A DNA stretch of 64,000 nt from Psychrobacter immobilis. GTDB taxonomy: Bacteria; Pseudomonadota; Gammaproteobacteria; Pseudomonadales; Moraxellaceae. Both the position numbers and the translations under genes were made by a program. Under the pieces are notes generated by a model. It was not told the DNA's origin, did not search any database, and saw only the letters and a program-made list of their open reading frames with translations. Below, piece after piece: positions 21,960 to 31,113 of this stretch. Every line of letters begins with the position of its first letter. Position 1 is the stretch's first letter. Location: the NCBI GenBank assembly GCA_904846145.1, contig CAJGZL010000001.1, positions 1,860,001 to 1,924,000 on the forward strand, read 5' to 3'.

Positions 21960-22691
21960 GTGTTTGATTTACAAGGATTTGGCGCGCTATTATTAAGCGG
22001 CGCAACCGTCACCATCAAGCTTGCCGTAACCAGCCTAGTGATAGGTATGGCCTTAGGGCTGCTAGGTGCTACTGCTAAGCTATCTAATGTTTGGCTATTG
22101 CGTAAGCTTGCCACCCTCTATACGGCGACGATGCGCGGTATCCCTGAGCTATTGTTAGTGCTGTTTATCTACTATGGCGGCTCTATCTTACTGATGAGCA
22201 TCCTCAAAAAGTTCGGCTATAATAATTACGTTGAAATCAGCGCTTTTTGGGGTGGCGTAATGGCACTGTCGATTGCTTTTGGGGCTTATGCTACCGAAAT
22301 CTTTCGCATGTCTATTCAAGAGATTCCAGTCGGTCAGTCTGAGGCGGCCAAAGCTATTGGTATGCGTCCTCTACAAACCTTTTATCGTATCACTCTGCCG
22401 CAAGTTTGGCAGATTGCTTTACCTGGGCTTGGTAACTTGTTTTTAGTACTCTTAAAAGACACAGCGCTCGTGTCGGTCATTGGTCTCAAAGATATCATGT
22501 ATCAGTCGTCGCGTGCTGCGCAGTCTACCCAGCAGCCTTTTACTTTTTATATGGCAGCGGCGATTATTTACTTAGGGCTGACCATGCTGATTACTGGCTT
22601 TATGATGTGGCTTGAGTGGCGCGCTAATCCTGCGGCGCGCTATGCCAAAAAGCTAAGTCGTCAATCCACCACTCAATCGATAAAAGGATAG
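21960..22691 (+). CDS. Amino-acid ABC transporter permease (HisQ/ArtQ type)
   Basis: This 243-residue inner-membrane permease starts at a GTG (21960), since an in-frame stop lies three codons upstream. It has an N-terminal helix, then the family-typical AGCATVKL-like start (LLSGATVTIKLAVTSLV), RGIPELLLVLFIYYGG, and the EAA loop EIPVGQSEAAKAIGM that contacts the ATPase. It pairs with the permease at 22701, nine bases downstream. The IS at 20746 and the terminator at 20668 separate it from its presumed binding proteins. A tandem TAACTGAA-type repeat at 21881-21905 lies in the 5' region. Confidence 0.88.
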   Translation: MFDLQGFGALLLSGATVTIKLAVTSLVIGMALGLLGATAKLSNVWLLRKLATLYTATMRGIPELLLVLFIYYGGSILLMSILKKFGYNNYVEISAFWGGVMALSIAFGAYATEIFRMSIQEIPVGQSEAAKAIGMRPLQTFYRITLPQVWQIALPGLGNLFLVLLKDTALVSVIGLKDIMYQSSRAAQSTQQPFTFYMAAAIIYLGLTMLITGFMMWLEWRANPAARYAKKLSRQSTTQSIKG

Positions 22692-22700
22692 GGGAGCGTT

Positions 22701-23426
22701 ATGGATTGGAACTGGCAGGTTATCTTTGAGCATATTCCAGATCTGCTTGGCGGTGCAGTAGTAACTGTGCAGCTAGTCGTTGTATCTGGTGTGATTGGAT
22801 TGCTCTTCGGCATAGTACTGGCACTACTACGCTTATCTAAAAGCTGGGCGGTACAAATACTGCCTTTTTGCTATATCTTCTTTTTTCGTGGTACGCCATT
22901 ACTAGTACAGATATTTTTGATTTACTATGGTCTTGGTCAGTTTGAAGCAGTACGTGACTCTTGGCTATGGGAGCCTGTACTCAGTCAAGCATACTGGTGC
23001 GCGATCATCGCTTTTACTATGAATACCAGTGCTTATTTGGCAGAGATCATTCGTGGCGCTATTCAGACTATTCCAGTCGGTGAGCTGGAAGCGGCCGATG
23101 CCGTTGGTATGTCCAAATGGCAAAAACTCACTCGTATCACGCTACCACGCGCTTTTGGTATTGTTATTCCTGCTTATAGTAATGAAGTTATCTTTATGCT
23201 AAAAGGCAGCGCACTGGCCTCAACGATTGCCTTGATGGATATCACTGGCGTTGCCCGAACTATCAGTGCTCGTACTTATACTTTAATGGAATTATTCTTT
23301 GCGGCAGGTATTGTCTATTTACTTCTGTCGTGGGTGATACTATTTAGTTTCAGACTGTTTGAAAAGCGTATGAATCGCTATATGACCTATGTACCGCCTG
23401 ATGTGGTCACTCGTACTATTCCTTAG
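22701..23426 (+). CDS. Amino-acid ABC transporter permease (HisM/ArtM type)
   Basis: This 241-residue partner permease has LGGAVVTVQLVVVSGVIGLLFG, FFRGTPLLVQIFLIYYGLGQF and the EAA loop TIPVGELEAADAVGMSKWQK. It has five or so membrane helices. A good AGGGGAG ribosome site precedes the ATG, and only nine bases separate it from the upstream permease gene, so the two are co-translated. A strong terminator closes the unit at 23436. Together with the ATPase at 16738 it should form one importer. Confidence 0.9.
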   Translation: MDWNWQVIFEHIPDLLGGAVVTVQLVVVSGVIGLLFGIVLALLRLSKSWAVQILPFCYIFFFRGTPLLVQIFLIYYGLGQFEAVRDSWLWEPVLSQAYWCAIIAFTMNTSAYLAEIIRGAIQTIPVGELEAADAVGMSKWQKLTRITLPRAFGIVIPAYSNEVIFMLKGSALASTIALMDITGVARTISARTYTLMELFFAAGIVYLLLSWVILFSFRLFEKRMNRYMTYVPPDVVTRTIP

Positions 23427-23435
23427 TTTGCCCTA

Positions 23436-23470
23436 AAAACTCATTATTTAATTGAATAATGAGTTTTGTT
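23436..23470 (+). terminator. Terminator after the permease pair
   Basis: A perfect 13-bp stem (AAAACTCATTATT, 23436-23448 with 23455-23467) is flanked by A and T runs. Confidence 0.85.
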
Positions 23471-23472
23471 TA

Positions 23473-23580
23473 GTGGCTACTATCAGCAGTAATATATTAG
23501 CCAAATTATTTACCGCTGATGAAGATAATGAAAAAAAACCTGCTAAGTATCGCTTTATTGATGAAGTAAAGTTTAGATAG
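23473..23580 (+). CDS. Possible 35-residue micro-ORF
   Basis: A GTG-started frame encodes VATISSNILAKLFTADEDNE and 15 further residues, ending KYRFIDEVKFR. Its composition is protein-like and amphipathic, but there is no clear ribosome site and the start overlaps the terminator just upstream. It may be a relic of a longer gene. I do not recognise it. Confidence 0.2.
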   Translation: MATISSNILAKLFTADEDNEKKPAKYRFIDEVKFR

Positions 23581-23619
23581 TTTATCCAATAATATAAATA
23601 ACTAAAATAAGCCTTAATT

Positions 23620-24276
23620 ATGACTCTCTCTGCTAAATCTCAAGCTGTTGGTAAAGTCGTTTGTGTCGGTCGCAACTATGCTGCCCATGCTCGTGAGCTC
23701 GGTAACGAAGTACCCAGCTCGCCGCTACTATTTATGAAACCTGCCTCCTCTATTGTCTGGATAAATAGTGAGTCTGATAATAAAATAGTTCGTCCAGAGG
23801 TAGCCCGTTATGGTGATACTCATTACGAGGCAGAGCTATGCATTCAGCTCTCGGCTGATCTGAGTGCTGCCACCATCCAACAAGCTAAGCAAGCCATTGG
23901 CGGCGTGACTCTAGGCTTGGATTTAACCTTGCGTGATCTGCAAAGCCAGCTTAAGGATAAAGGTCAACCATGGGAGCGCGCGAAGTGCTTTGATGGGGCC
24001 TGTGTATTAGCTGATTGGCTAGAGGTACAAGAATTTGACGACTTTACCCAAGTAGCGTATCAGCTCTATATTAATGACGAGCTCAAGCAAGATGGCGATA
24101 GTGCTTTGATGCTATTTCCTATCTATGAGCTATTGGCTGAGATTAGTCACGCGTTTAGCTTGCAGGCAGGCGATGTTATTATGACAGGCACGCCGAGTGG
24201 CGTTGGTATATTACAAGCAGGCGACAATCTGAAACTAGTGTTAGGGACTCATAAATGGCAAGCACGAGTACAATAA
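23620..24276 (+). CDS. Fumarylacetoacetate hydrolase-family protein (acylpyruvase-like)
   Basis: This 218-residue single-domain FAH-fold enzyme has VGRNYAAHARELGNEVPSSPLLFMKP near the N-terminus, the metal-ligand block HYEAELCIQL, then GLDLTLRDLQ and a C-terminal GDVIMTGTPSGVG. It most resembles YcgM/FAHD1-type acylpyruvate hydrolases, which cleave acylpyruvates or decarboxylate oxaloacetate with Mg2+. The specific substrate is not shown by the context, as the gene stands alone. The ATG at 23620 matches the family start although the ribosome site is weak. Confidence 0.88.
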   Translation: MTLSAKSQAVGKVVCVGRNYAAHARELGNEVPSSPLLFMKPASSIVWINSESDNKIVRPEVARYGDTHYEAELCIQLSADLSAATIQQAKQAIGGVTLGLDLTLRDLQSQLKDKGQPWERAKCFDGACVLADWLEVQEFDDFTQVAYQLYINDELKQDGDSALMLFPIYELLAEISHAFSLQAGDVIMTGTPSGVGILQAGDNLKLVLGTHKWQARVQ

Positions 24277-24521
24277 AAATTTAAGGTATCAAGAGAATAT
24301 AGACTATTTAAATCTTATGGACTACTCAAAGCTTATAGATGATCAGTCTATATTCTCTATAAAACTTACCTTTATTGGTGTGTTGTTGTTTATTGATGTT
24401 CATAATCTACTTGAAAACATCCTCTAATTGCAAAAAACACCTATAAGTCAAATGCGGTTCTTCTTTTTAGCACCGTTTCCAGCTAGTATGACACTAACCT
24501 TATTATCAAAAACCTAAATCT

Positions 24522-26006
24522 ATGTCCAACTATAAACCGTTTGTTACTTATCACGACCTCTCCAGCACTGAAATTATTGTTGGGCATAAGATTGATCCTG
24601 ATGCGGCTATTGATGAGCCAACGAGCGAGCACCTGCAAGATAATGTCTATGAGCAGTTAGCTGAGCTTGATTATATCTATGTCGATCGTCCAACTGTAGA
24701 CAGTAGCAACTTTGCGCTTAGTCAAGGGCCGACATCACTGGCGGATGTGTTTGAGGGGCTCGCGCAGCTGGCAACGATGGGTGTGGTCGAAGTCACTGAT
24801 ATTGTAGAGGCCATTCATCGCGAGATTATTCTGCGGCCAATAGGTCGTCTTAATGAGCGCAGTCTAAAAAAATGGCCGCGCGGTATCACGGGACGTATCT
24901 ATGGTACGGTGCGCTACATTGCTACTTTTGTCGGTAATAATCTGACCACAGGCTTATGGTTATATAATAATATGACCAAACACAAAAATGTCCAGCGCCT
25001 TCCTAGAAGCTTAAGACGGCTGATCAATATCTTAAACGGGGTCATGGGCGATCATTTAGTCACTCATAAAAACGCACTTGCCATTCCTATGGTGCTGTAT
25101 GATAAATATAATTATCTACAAAGCGGTGAACTATCAGGGCGCATTATTATTCTATGCCATGGGCTATGTATGAGTCATCTGAGCTGGAATATTCCTGAAC
25201 ATGATAGCTTGGGTGAGACGCTTATCCGCAGTCAGCCAACCTCTACCATTTTATACCTCAATTATAATACAGGACGCCGTATTTCTAGTAACGGTCGTAG
25301 CTTCTCTAAGCTTTTACAGAGCTTAGTCGATAATAATCCTGATATCGCGCAAATAGATTTAGTCGGTCATAGTATGGGCGGGCTCGTCTCTCGTAGTGCA
25401 CTGTTTTATGGAAAGGAGCAAGGCTATCATTGGGTGCAGCGCGTCGGCAATCTTATCACACTAGGATCACCGCATAATGGTGCCAGTCTAGAGCGCATTG
25501 GGGTTTTTGTGCAAGAGATGATTGGCAAGCTCCCTTTTGCAGGGTCTCTCGCTAAGCTCGGCGACTTGCGTAGTGCAGGTATCATTGATCTGCGCTATGG
25601 TAGCGTTCGTGATGCCGACTGGAATACTTTAGAGGGCCGTAGTGTATTGCCGCAAGAGTTTCGCCATCCTGCGCGTCTGCCACTGCATGTACGCAGCTAC
25701 TTTGTGGCGGGCACTATCGTTGAGGCGCACTATGATTCTAAGGCGGCAAGTCTATTGGGTGATGGCTTAGTCACCGTCAATTCAGCACTTGGAGAGGACT
25801 CAGCTGAGCATACTTTGTTTGTACCTGAGGGTCATAAAGCGGTGTTTTATGGGGTCAATCATTATGATTTGATCTACAACGAGCGGGTGCATGCTCAAGT
25901 AAAAGCATGGCTGTTAGATAATGGCCGCAGTGATACCAATCAGATGTTCCACGTACTTAGAACGCGAATTTATTCTTATCCTAATGATTTGGATGTGGTG
26001 GTTTGA
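24522..26006 (+). CDS. Alpha/beta hydrolase, lipase-like
   Basis: This 494-residue protein has a long N-terminal region without a recognised domain (about 1-205), then an alpha/beta hydrolase core: IIILCHGLCMSHLSW forms the oxyanion region and VGHSMGGLVSRSAL the nucleophile elbow with Ser284. The late DGLVTVNSALGED and VNHYDLI segments probably supply the acid and the catalytic His. The arrangement resembles PGAP1/triacylglycerol-lipase-like hydrolases. There is no signal peptide, so a cytoplasmic or membrane-associated esterase is likely. It is monocistronic, sharing a terminator with hslO. The substrate is unknown. Confidence 0.8.
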   Translation: MSNYKPFVTYHDLSSTEIIVGHKIDPDAAIDEPTSEHLQDNVYEQLAELDYIYVDRPTVDSSNFALSQGPTSLADVFEGLAQLATMGVVEVTDIVEAIHREIILRPIGRLNERSLKKWPRGITGRIYGTVRYIATFVGNNLTTGLWLYNNMTKHKNVQRLPRSLRRLINILNGVMGDHLVTHKNALAIPMVLYDKYNYLQSGELSGRIIILCHGLCMSHLSWNIPEHDSLGETLIRSQPTSTILYLNYNTGRRISSNGRSFSKLLQSLVDNNPDIAQIDLVGHSMGGLVSRSALFYGKEQGYHWVQRVGNLITLGSPHNGASLERIGVFVQEMIGKLPFAGSLAKLGDLRSAGIIDLRYGSVRDADWNTLEGRSVLPQEFRHPARLPLHVRSYFVAGTIVEAHYDSKAASLLGDGLVTVNSALGEDSAEHTLFVPEGHKAVFYGVNHYDLIYNERVHAQVKAWLLDNGRSDTNQMFHVLRTRIYSYPNDLDVVV

Positions 26007-26091
26007 GGGTAGTAGCCTAGCAGCCTGATATTATTTTGATATCGAAAGTAGATGTCATAGAATTAAGAGCCCTTTTTAAATTCAACAAACA

Positions 26092-26126
26092 AAAACCCCT
26101 CAAGCATCACACTTGAGGGGTTTTTT
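26092..26126. terminator. Bidirectional terminator between the hydrolase gene and hslO
   Basis: A 13-bp stem (AAAACCCCTCAAG with CTTGAGGGGTTTT) has a T6 tail on one side and an A run on the other. Confidence 0.92.
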
Positions 26127-26154
26127 AATAACTAAAGAATCATTTATATTAAAA

Positions 26155-27123
26155 TTAATGCGCAAATATCTCAGTGATATTGTCTTTATCAAAGCGATAA
26201 ATCTCACCACAGAAGCCGCAATCCATCTCAAACTGACCGCCTTGCTCATCGCAGATATCGAGCATCTCATCCTGTCCAATTTGTAATATCGCAGTCTCAC
26301 ACTTTTCGCGCGAGCAGGTACAACCAAATTCTAAAGCAGTAGGCTCAGGAGCGACGACGTTTTCTTGATTGTACAAGCGATAGATAATTTCGCTAGCCGT
26401 CAATGTGGTTAGCTCTTCTGCTTTTACGGTGCTCGTGAGCATTTTTAGGCGCGTCCATAGATCATCATCGATGCCCGCATCTTGATTTTGCTCGACCTCA
26501 ACCGTCTCCTCTACCGTACGCGGCAACATTTGCACTAGTATGCCGCCTGCCTGCAAGCCATCTGAGGCCAAGTTAATGAGCGTTGGAATCTGCGCCGATT
26601 GTTTTTGATAATGCGCTAGGCAGTCGGCTAGATTATCATGGCTACGCTCAACGATACCTTGATACGGTTCGCCTTGCTCGGGCTGGATATTGATAAATAA
26701 TACCCCTGCGCCTGTAGCACCAAGCTCTGAAAAAGCTTCGTTAGCAGTCGTCATGCTATTCCATGCTTGAGACTGTTCATCATTATCGCTCTTCCAGCTG
26801 GCAAGCGCGCGAATGATACCGTTTTGGTCACACTCAGCCATCGCCCAGTTCAGCAGACTATTGCTATCTGAAGACTGCAATTGAATAGACAGGCGACCAT
26901 CAATTTTGACCGTTCCTATCAATAGGCTGGCTGCGGTCAGCATCTCTCCTAACAAACGCTTAATGGCCTCAGGATAAGGCTTTTGCGCGATAGTATTAGC
27001 GTAGCTGCGTGATAGGCGTACCACATCACCGCGTACAGGGGAGTCTTGGATAAAAAAGCGCTGACGTACGTCGATATCGGTACTAACAGCAGGGTTGTTT
27101 GAGGTTTGCATATCTTGAGTCAT
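26155..27123 (-). CDS. hslO: Redox-regulated chaperone Hsp33
   Basis: The 322-residue Hsp33 has an N-terminal domain (RFFIQDSPVRGDVVRLSRSY) and a C-terminal zinc switch made of CTC and, further on, CGFC. These four cysteines hold Zn2+ in the reduced state; oxidation unfolds the linker and turns on holdase activity. The family motif EFGCTCSREKCE is clear, and the extra Cys in it (REKCE) is also common in the family. It is a stand-alone gene. The ATG at 27123 has a weak ribosome site, but the N-terminus aligns with the family about 20 residues in, so a later start is possible. Confidence 0.92.
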   Translation of the reverse strand: MTQDMQTSNNPAVSTDIDVRQRFFIQDSPVRGDVVRLSRSYANTIAQKPYPEAIKRLLGEMLTAASLLIGTVKIDGRLSIQLQSSDSNSLLNWAMAECDQNGIIRALASWKSDNDEQSQAWNSMTTANEAFSELGATGAGVLFINIQPEQGEPYQGIVERSHDNLADCLAHYQKQSAQIPTLINLASDGLQAGGILVQMLPRTVEETVEVEQNQDAGIDDDLWTRLKMLTSTVKAEELTTLTASEIIYRLYNQENVVAPEPTALEFGCTCSREKCETAILQIGQDEMLDICDEQGGQFEMDCGFCGEIYRFDKDNITEIFAH

Positions 27124-27483
27124 AGGTCATTTATTATATTGAGAAGTTGTGCTCTTTATGGGGATTATCCATTATTTATCAATAATGACACTCTCTTATC
27201 TTACAAGGCATCACTTTTATATATATTTTCACTATCAAATTGACCATAATCAGCCAAGGTAAAATCAATTTGCTATATAACTTTATTAACGTAACTTTAT
27301 TAACGTAATTATACAAAAACATTATTAACTGCTATAAAAGTGATGTACAGTAACATGAAGTTGCATTATGATAATTAGCAGTAACAGCTCCAAAGTAACA
27401 GTGTTTGCTGAGTTTGGTACTGCTCTAATAACTATTAGCTTTAATCAATTTTACTTTAATGATGTGATAAAAGGATATATCTC
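27124..27483. other. Divergent regulatory region between hslO and the glt operon
   Basis: These 360 bp hold both promoters. A 14-bp unit AACTTTATTAACGT is tandemly repeated at 27279-27292 and 27293-27306, about 180 bp before the binding-protein gene. No gene seen. Confidence 0.45.
27279..27306. repeat. Two tandem 14-bp repeats
   Basis: AACTTTATTAACGT occurs twice head to tail without a spacer, in the region upstream of the glutamate/aspartate transporter operon. It may be a regulator site or simple slippage. Confidence 0.6.
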
Positions 27484-28461
27484 ATGGCTTACTCATTCGC
27501 AAAACCTTTAACTTTTGCTGCTTTTGTAGCGTTAGGGTTGGCTGGCTGTAATAACAGTAGTGAAACAGCTGTTGAAGCACCAGCAGATGGCGCAACGACA
27601 GAAGCTGCTGCTAACCCCAATGGCACGCTGCAAAAAATTAAAGATTCAGGCACTATCGTGGTCGGCTATCGTGATTCTTCTATTCCATTTTCTTATGTTG
27701 CCGATGATCCGAATCAGCCGATGGGTTATGCGCATGATTTAGAGATGAAGATCGTTGAAGCGGTTAAAGAAAACCTCAATATGCCCGATCTAGAAGTTCG
27801 CTATAACCTTATTACTTCCCAAACCCGTATTCCTTTAGTACAAAACGGTACGGTTGATTTTGAATGTGGCTCAACCACTAATAATGTCGAGCGTCAAGAG
27901 CAAGTGGCCTTCTCTAATGGCTTCTTTGAGATTGGCACGCGCCTATTAACCAAAGCCGATGGAGGTGTCACAGGTTTTGATGATTTAGCGGGCAAAAGAT
28001 TAGTAACGACCGCCGGTACAACCTCTGAGCGTTACATCCGCCAGTTTGTAGATGAAAACTCTTTAGATACGGATATTATTTCAGCCAAAGATCATGGCGA
28101 AGGCTTCTTGATGTTAGAGAACGGCCGTGCCGATGCCTTTATGATGGATGACGTATTGCTCGCAGGCGAAAAAGCCAAAGCGAAGAATCCTGCTGAATGG
28201 GTTATCGTCGGAGAGCCACAATCGTTTGAGATCTATGGTTGCATGATGCGCAAAGACGATCCTGAATTCAAGACGGTAGTGAACGACGCGCTAAACAAAA
28301 CCTTTAGCTCAGGTGAGATCAATAGCATTTATGACAAGTGGTTCTTAAACCCAATTCCACCAAAAAACGTCAACTTGAGCTTTGAGATGTCGGATAACTT
28401 AAAAGCACTTATAGCCAATCCGCATGATAGCGATCAGCCAAAAGTAGCGACAGCGCAGTAA
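27484..28461 (+). CDS. gltI: Glutamate/aspartate ABC transporter substrate-binding lipoprotein (GltI-like)
   Basis: This 325-residue periplasmic binding protein has a lipobox (LAGC) and the GltI pattern: GTLQKIKDSGTIVVGYRDSSIPFSYV, YNLITSQTRIPLVQNGTVDFECGSTTNNVERQ, and FEIGTRLL. The C-terminal KWFLNPIPPKNVNLSFEMS is especially GltI-like. It delivers glutamate or aspartate to the permeases encoded next at 28571 and 29314 with the ATPase at 30110. GltI proteins are usually soluble periplasmic proteins in E. coli; here the Cys suggests lipid anchoring. An AAAGGA ribosome site precedes the ATG. Confidence 0.93.
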   Translation: MAYSFAKPLTFAAFVALGLAGCNNSSETAVEAPADGATTEAAANPNGTLQKIKDSGTIVVGYRDSSIPFSYVADDPNQPMGYAHDLEMKIVEAVKENLNMPDLEVRYNLITSQTRIPLVQNGTVDFECGSTTNNVERQEQVAFSNGFFEIGTRLLTKADGGVTGFDDLAGKRLVTTAGTTSERYIRQFVDENSLDTDIISAKDHGEGFLMLENGRADAFMMDDVLLAGEKAKAKNPAEWVIVGEPQSFEIYGCMMRKDDPEFKTVVNDALNKTFSSGEINSIYDKWFLNPIPPKNVNLSFEMSDNLKALIANPHDSDQPKVATAQ

Positions 28462-28570
28462 CGAGCCTTTGTCCCTCAATATAGCTAGTACTCGGGTTAG
28501 ATTAGGGTTCAATATTCAACAGACCTTACTCTAATCTGAGTGTTAATGGATTGCAGCTGGAGAGACAACT

Positions 28571-29317
28571 ATGAATTATAGCTGGAACTGGGGCGTACTG
28601 TTCGAGTCTACAGGCATCGGTAGTGAGCTATATCTAAACTGGATGATTACAGGTTTAGGCTGGCTATTATTAATCGGTAGTATTGCTTGGACCATCGCGA
28701 TGGTCATCGGTACTATCTTTGGTATTATGCGCACCCTGCCGAACAAAACTGCCCGTAGTATTGGCACCGCTTATGTAACCTTTTTCCGTAATATTCCGCT
28801 ACTTGTACAGCTGTTTTTTTGGTTCTACGTAGCGCCTGGGTGGCTCACACCCTCGCTTCAAGAATGGTGGTTTAGAGAGTTATCACCCAATACCTCAGCG
28901 ATGCTCTCAGCGAGTATCGGCTTAGGTCTATTTACCGCAGCACGTATCGTTGAGCAAGTACGTACGGGTATTGAATCCTTGCCTCAAGGGCAGATCAATG
29001 CCGCCTATGCACTCGGCTTTACGATTCCGCAAGCTTATAAACAAGTATTATTGCCCCAAGCCTTCCGTATCATCCTGCCACCGCTAAGCTCTGAGCTGAC
29101 TAACTGCTTCAAAAACGCTTCTGTAGCCTCGCTCGTAGGTGTTATGGAGCTGATCAGTCAAACCAAAACTATTAGTGAGTATACTCAAAACAGCCTTGAG
29201 ATTTATACTTATGCGACGATTATCTACTTGGTCTTTAACTTGACGCTGATTGCCATTATGGGCTTGATTGAGCGCAAACTACGTGTGCCTGGGCTCATTG
29301 CAGGAGGTCAAAAATGA
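28571..29317 (+). CDS. gltJ: Glutamate/aspartate ABC transporter permease (GltJ-like)
   Basis: This 248-residue permease starts with the GltJ-typical MNYSWNWGVLFESTG. It has FFRNIPLLVQLFFWFYVAPG and the EAA loop SLPQGQINAAYALGF. Its stop overlaps the start of the next permease by 4 bp (ATGA), showing translational coupling. A GGAGAG ribosome site precedes the ATG. It forms the membrane channel with the product of 29314. Confidence 0.93.
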   Translation: MNYSWNWGVLFESTGIGSELYLNWMITGLGWLLLIGSIAWTIAMVIGTIFGIMRTLPNKTARSIGTAYVTFFRNIPLLVQLFFWFYVAPGWLTPSLQEWWFRELSPNTSAMLSASIGLGLFTAARIVEQVRTGIESLPQGQINAAYALGFTIPQAYKQVLLPQAFRIILPPLSSELTNCFKNASVASLVGVMELISQTKTISEYTQNSLEIYTYATIIYLVFNLTLIAIMGLIERKLRVPGLIAGGQK

Positions 29318-29985
29318 ATATGATGACCGAACTTGCCACCGCCTACCCAGGTTTGATGGGTGGTATGATGACCACCTTAAAGGTACTGTTTTTAGCTATT
29401 ATCGGCGGCATCAGCTTAGGAACAGTATTAGCGCTGATGCGCTTATCTGGTATTAAGGCATTAGAGATACCCGCTAAACTATATGTCAACTACTTTCGAT
29501 CAGTCCCGTTACTGTTAGTACTATTGTGGTTCTACTTTGCAGTACCGATGATTTACTTTTGGATAGCCGGTAAGTATCTGCAACTAGATGCTGCTTTTGC
29601 TTCATGTGTGGTCGCTTTTATGATGTTTGAGGCGGCTTACTTCTCTGAAGTCGTACGGGCAGGTATTCAATCTATCGGTAGTGGACAGGTTAATGCTGCT
29701 AAGGCTTTGGGTATGACTTATGGGCAGACGATGCGCTTGGTCATTCTGCCACAAGCCTTTCGTAAGATGCTGCCTCTGATACTGCAGCAGTGTATTATTT
29801 TATTCCAAGATACTACTTTGGTCTTTGCTATTGGTCTGACTGATTTCTTCCGTGCCGCCTATGTACGCGGTGAACTGATGGGATTATTAACCCCTTATAT
29901 TTTAGGAGCGGGAGCGGTCTACTTTATTCTTAGCTTAGCGGCCTCGATAGGGGTACAACAAGTACAGAAAAGGTTGAGATTTTAA
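29314..29985 (+). CDS. gltK: Glutamate/aspartate ABC transporter permease (GltK-like)
   Basis: This 223-residue partner permease has ATAYPGLMGGMMTTLKVLFLAI, YFRSVPLLLVLLWFYFAVP and the EAA loop SIGSGQVNAAKALGM. It overlaps gltJ by 4 bp. A structured hairpin occupies the gap between this gene and the ATPase gene and might lower or tune ATPase expression. The length is typical for GltK. Confidence 0.93.
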   Translation: MNMMTELATAYPGLMGGMMTTLKVLFLAIIGGISLGTVLALMRLSGIKALEIPAKLYVNYFRSVPLLLVLLWFYFAVPMIYFWIAGKYLQLDAAFASCVVAFMMFEAAYFSEVVRAGIQSIGSGQVNAAKALGMTYGQTMRLVILPQAFRKMLPLILQQCIILFQDTTLVFAIGLTDFFRAAYVRGELMGLLTPYILGAGAVYFILSLAASIGVQQVQKRLRF

Positions 29986-30005
29986 CGCGAGCGCTTAAAA
30001 ATTAG

Positions 30006-30042
30006 AGTAGATCAAGACTGCGCTATTTGCGCAGCTTTACTC
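30006..30042 (+). promoter_or_regulatory. Intercistronic hairpin between gltK and gltL
   Basis: Nested arms GAGTA/TACTC, AAG/CTT and CTGCGC/GCGCAG enclose the loop TATTT, with a short unpaired GATC and A on the left side only. There is no T tail, so mRNA processing, stabilisation or attenuation is more likely than termination. Confidence 0.5.
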
Positions 30043-30109
30043 TATCAAAGCTCGACTAGGGTTTTATCAATACAATTTGGCAAGAGTAAGAATAGGTTAG
30101 GAGCCAACG

Positions 30110-30913
30110 ATGAATGATGCTAAAACGTTTATAAATGAGTTTGGCGGACTGGTCACAGATAATGGTCATGCCAGCGATGAGATAGTTGTTGATATAGACA
30201 GCGTTAGCAAATGGTACGGCGATTTTCAAGTACTCACTGATTGCACAGCACACGTACATAAAGGTGATGTGGTTGTCGTCTGTGGCCCCTCAGGGAGTGG
30301 TAAGTCAACGTTGATCAAGACAGTTAATGGTCTTGAGCCGTTTCAAAAAGGTAATATTCTAGTTAATGGAATATCTGTTGGCGACTCAAAAACGAATTTG
30401 CCAAAGCTACGCAGCCGAGTAGGTATGGTGTTTCAACATTTTGAATTGTTTCCGCATTTAACGATTATCGATAACCTAATGGTTGCTCAAATAAAAGTTT
30501 TGGGTCGTAAAGAGGACGAAGCTAAGAAAAAAGCCATGGCTTATCTAGATCGGGTAGGCTTAGTGCTACAAGCGGCTAAATATCCAGCAGAGCTATCAGG
30601 TGGACAGCAGCAGCGAGTGGCAATTGCGCGCGCACTGGCGATGGATCCCATCGCTATGCTGTTCGATGAGCCGACCTCTGCGCTTGATCCTGAGATGATC
30701 CAAGAAGTACTTGATGTCATGGTCGAGCTGACCCGCGAGGGTATGACGATGATGTGTGTGACCCATGAAATGGGTTTTGCCAGTCAAGTCGCCAATCGCA
30801 TTATCTTTATGGATGAAGGGCATATTGTTGAGAACTGTAGTAAAGATGAGTTCTTCGAAAATGCAAAAAGTGAGCGGGCGCAGCAGTTCTTATCCAAGAT
30901 CCTTAATCACTAA
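30110..30913 (+). CDS. gltL: Glutamate/aspartate ABC transporter ATP-binding protein (GltL-like)
   Basis: This 267-residue ABC ATPase has an N-terminal extension of about 25 residues before IDSVSKWYGDFQVL. It carries Walker A GPSGSGKST, signature LSGGQQQR, Walker [14 protein letters not shown] and the switch His in VTHEMGFA. Family members usually start near the KWYG block, so the extension (MNDAKTFINEFGGLVTDNGH onward) is a little unusual, but an AGGAG site seven bases upstream supports it. It powers the importer encoded by the three preceding genes. A terminator follows. Confidence 0.92.
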   Translation: MNDAKTFINEFGGLVTDNGHASDEIVVDIDSVSKWYGDFQVLTDCTAHVHKGDVVVVCGPSGSGKSTLIKTVNGLEPFQKGNILVNGISVGDSKTNLPKLRSRVGMVFQHFELFPHLTIIDNLMVAQIKVLGRKEDEAKKKAMAYLDRVGLVLQAAKYPAELSGGQQQRVAIARALAMDPIAMLFDEPTSALDPEMIQEVLDVMVELTREGMTMMCVTHEMGFASQVANRIIFMDEGHIVENCSKDEFFENAKSERAQQFLSKILNH

Positions 30914-30949
30914 TGTTTTAATCATTAATGTTTTAATCTTAATCGTATC

Positions 30950-30977
30950 AAGCGTCTTTAATAAAGGCGCTTTTTTT
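30950..30977 (+). terminator. Terminator after gltL
   Basis: The stem AAGCGTCTTT...AAAGGCGCTT (one G-U pair) is followed by T7. Confidence 0.88.
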
Positions 30978-31113
30978 GTGTCTGTTAGTTGTTCTAAATA
31001 GCTCAGCTTACAAGTGTTCCTAGTTTACTGCTACAATAGGCTCAATAATTTCTTTGTAAAATATAGAACTGAACGCTAAAAAATTATAACTAACCAGACA
31101 TCTTGGAGCTTTT

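Noticed and set aside
30911..30940. Near-perfect 15-bp tandem duplication after gltL
   Set aside because: It lies between the stop codon and the terminator and is probably a simple replication-slippage event without function.
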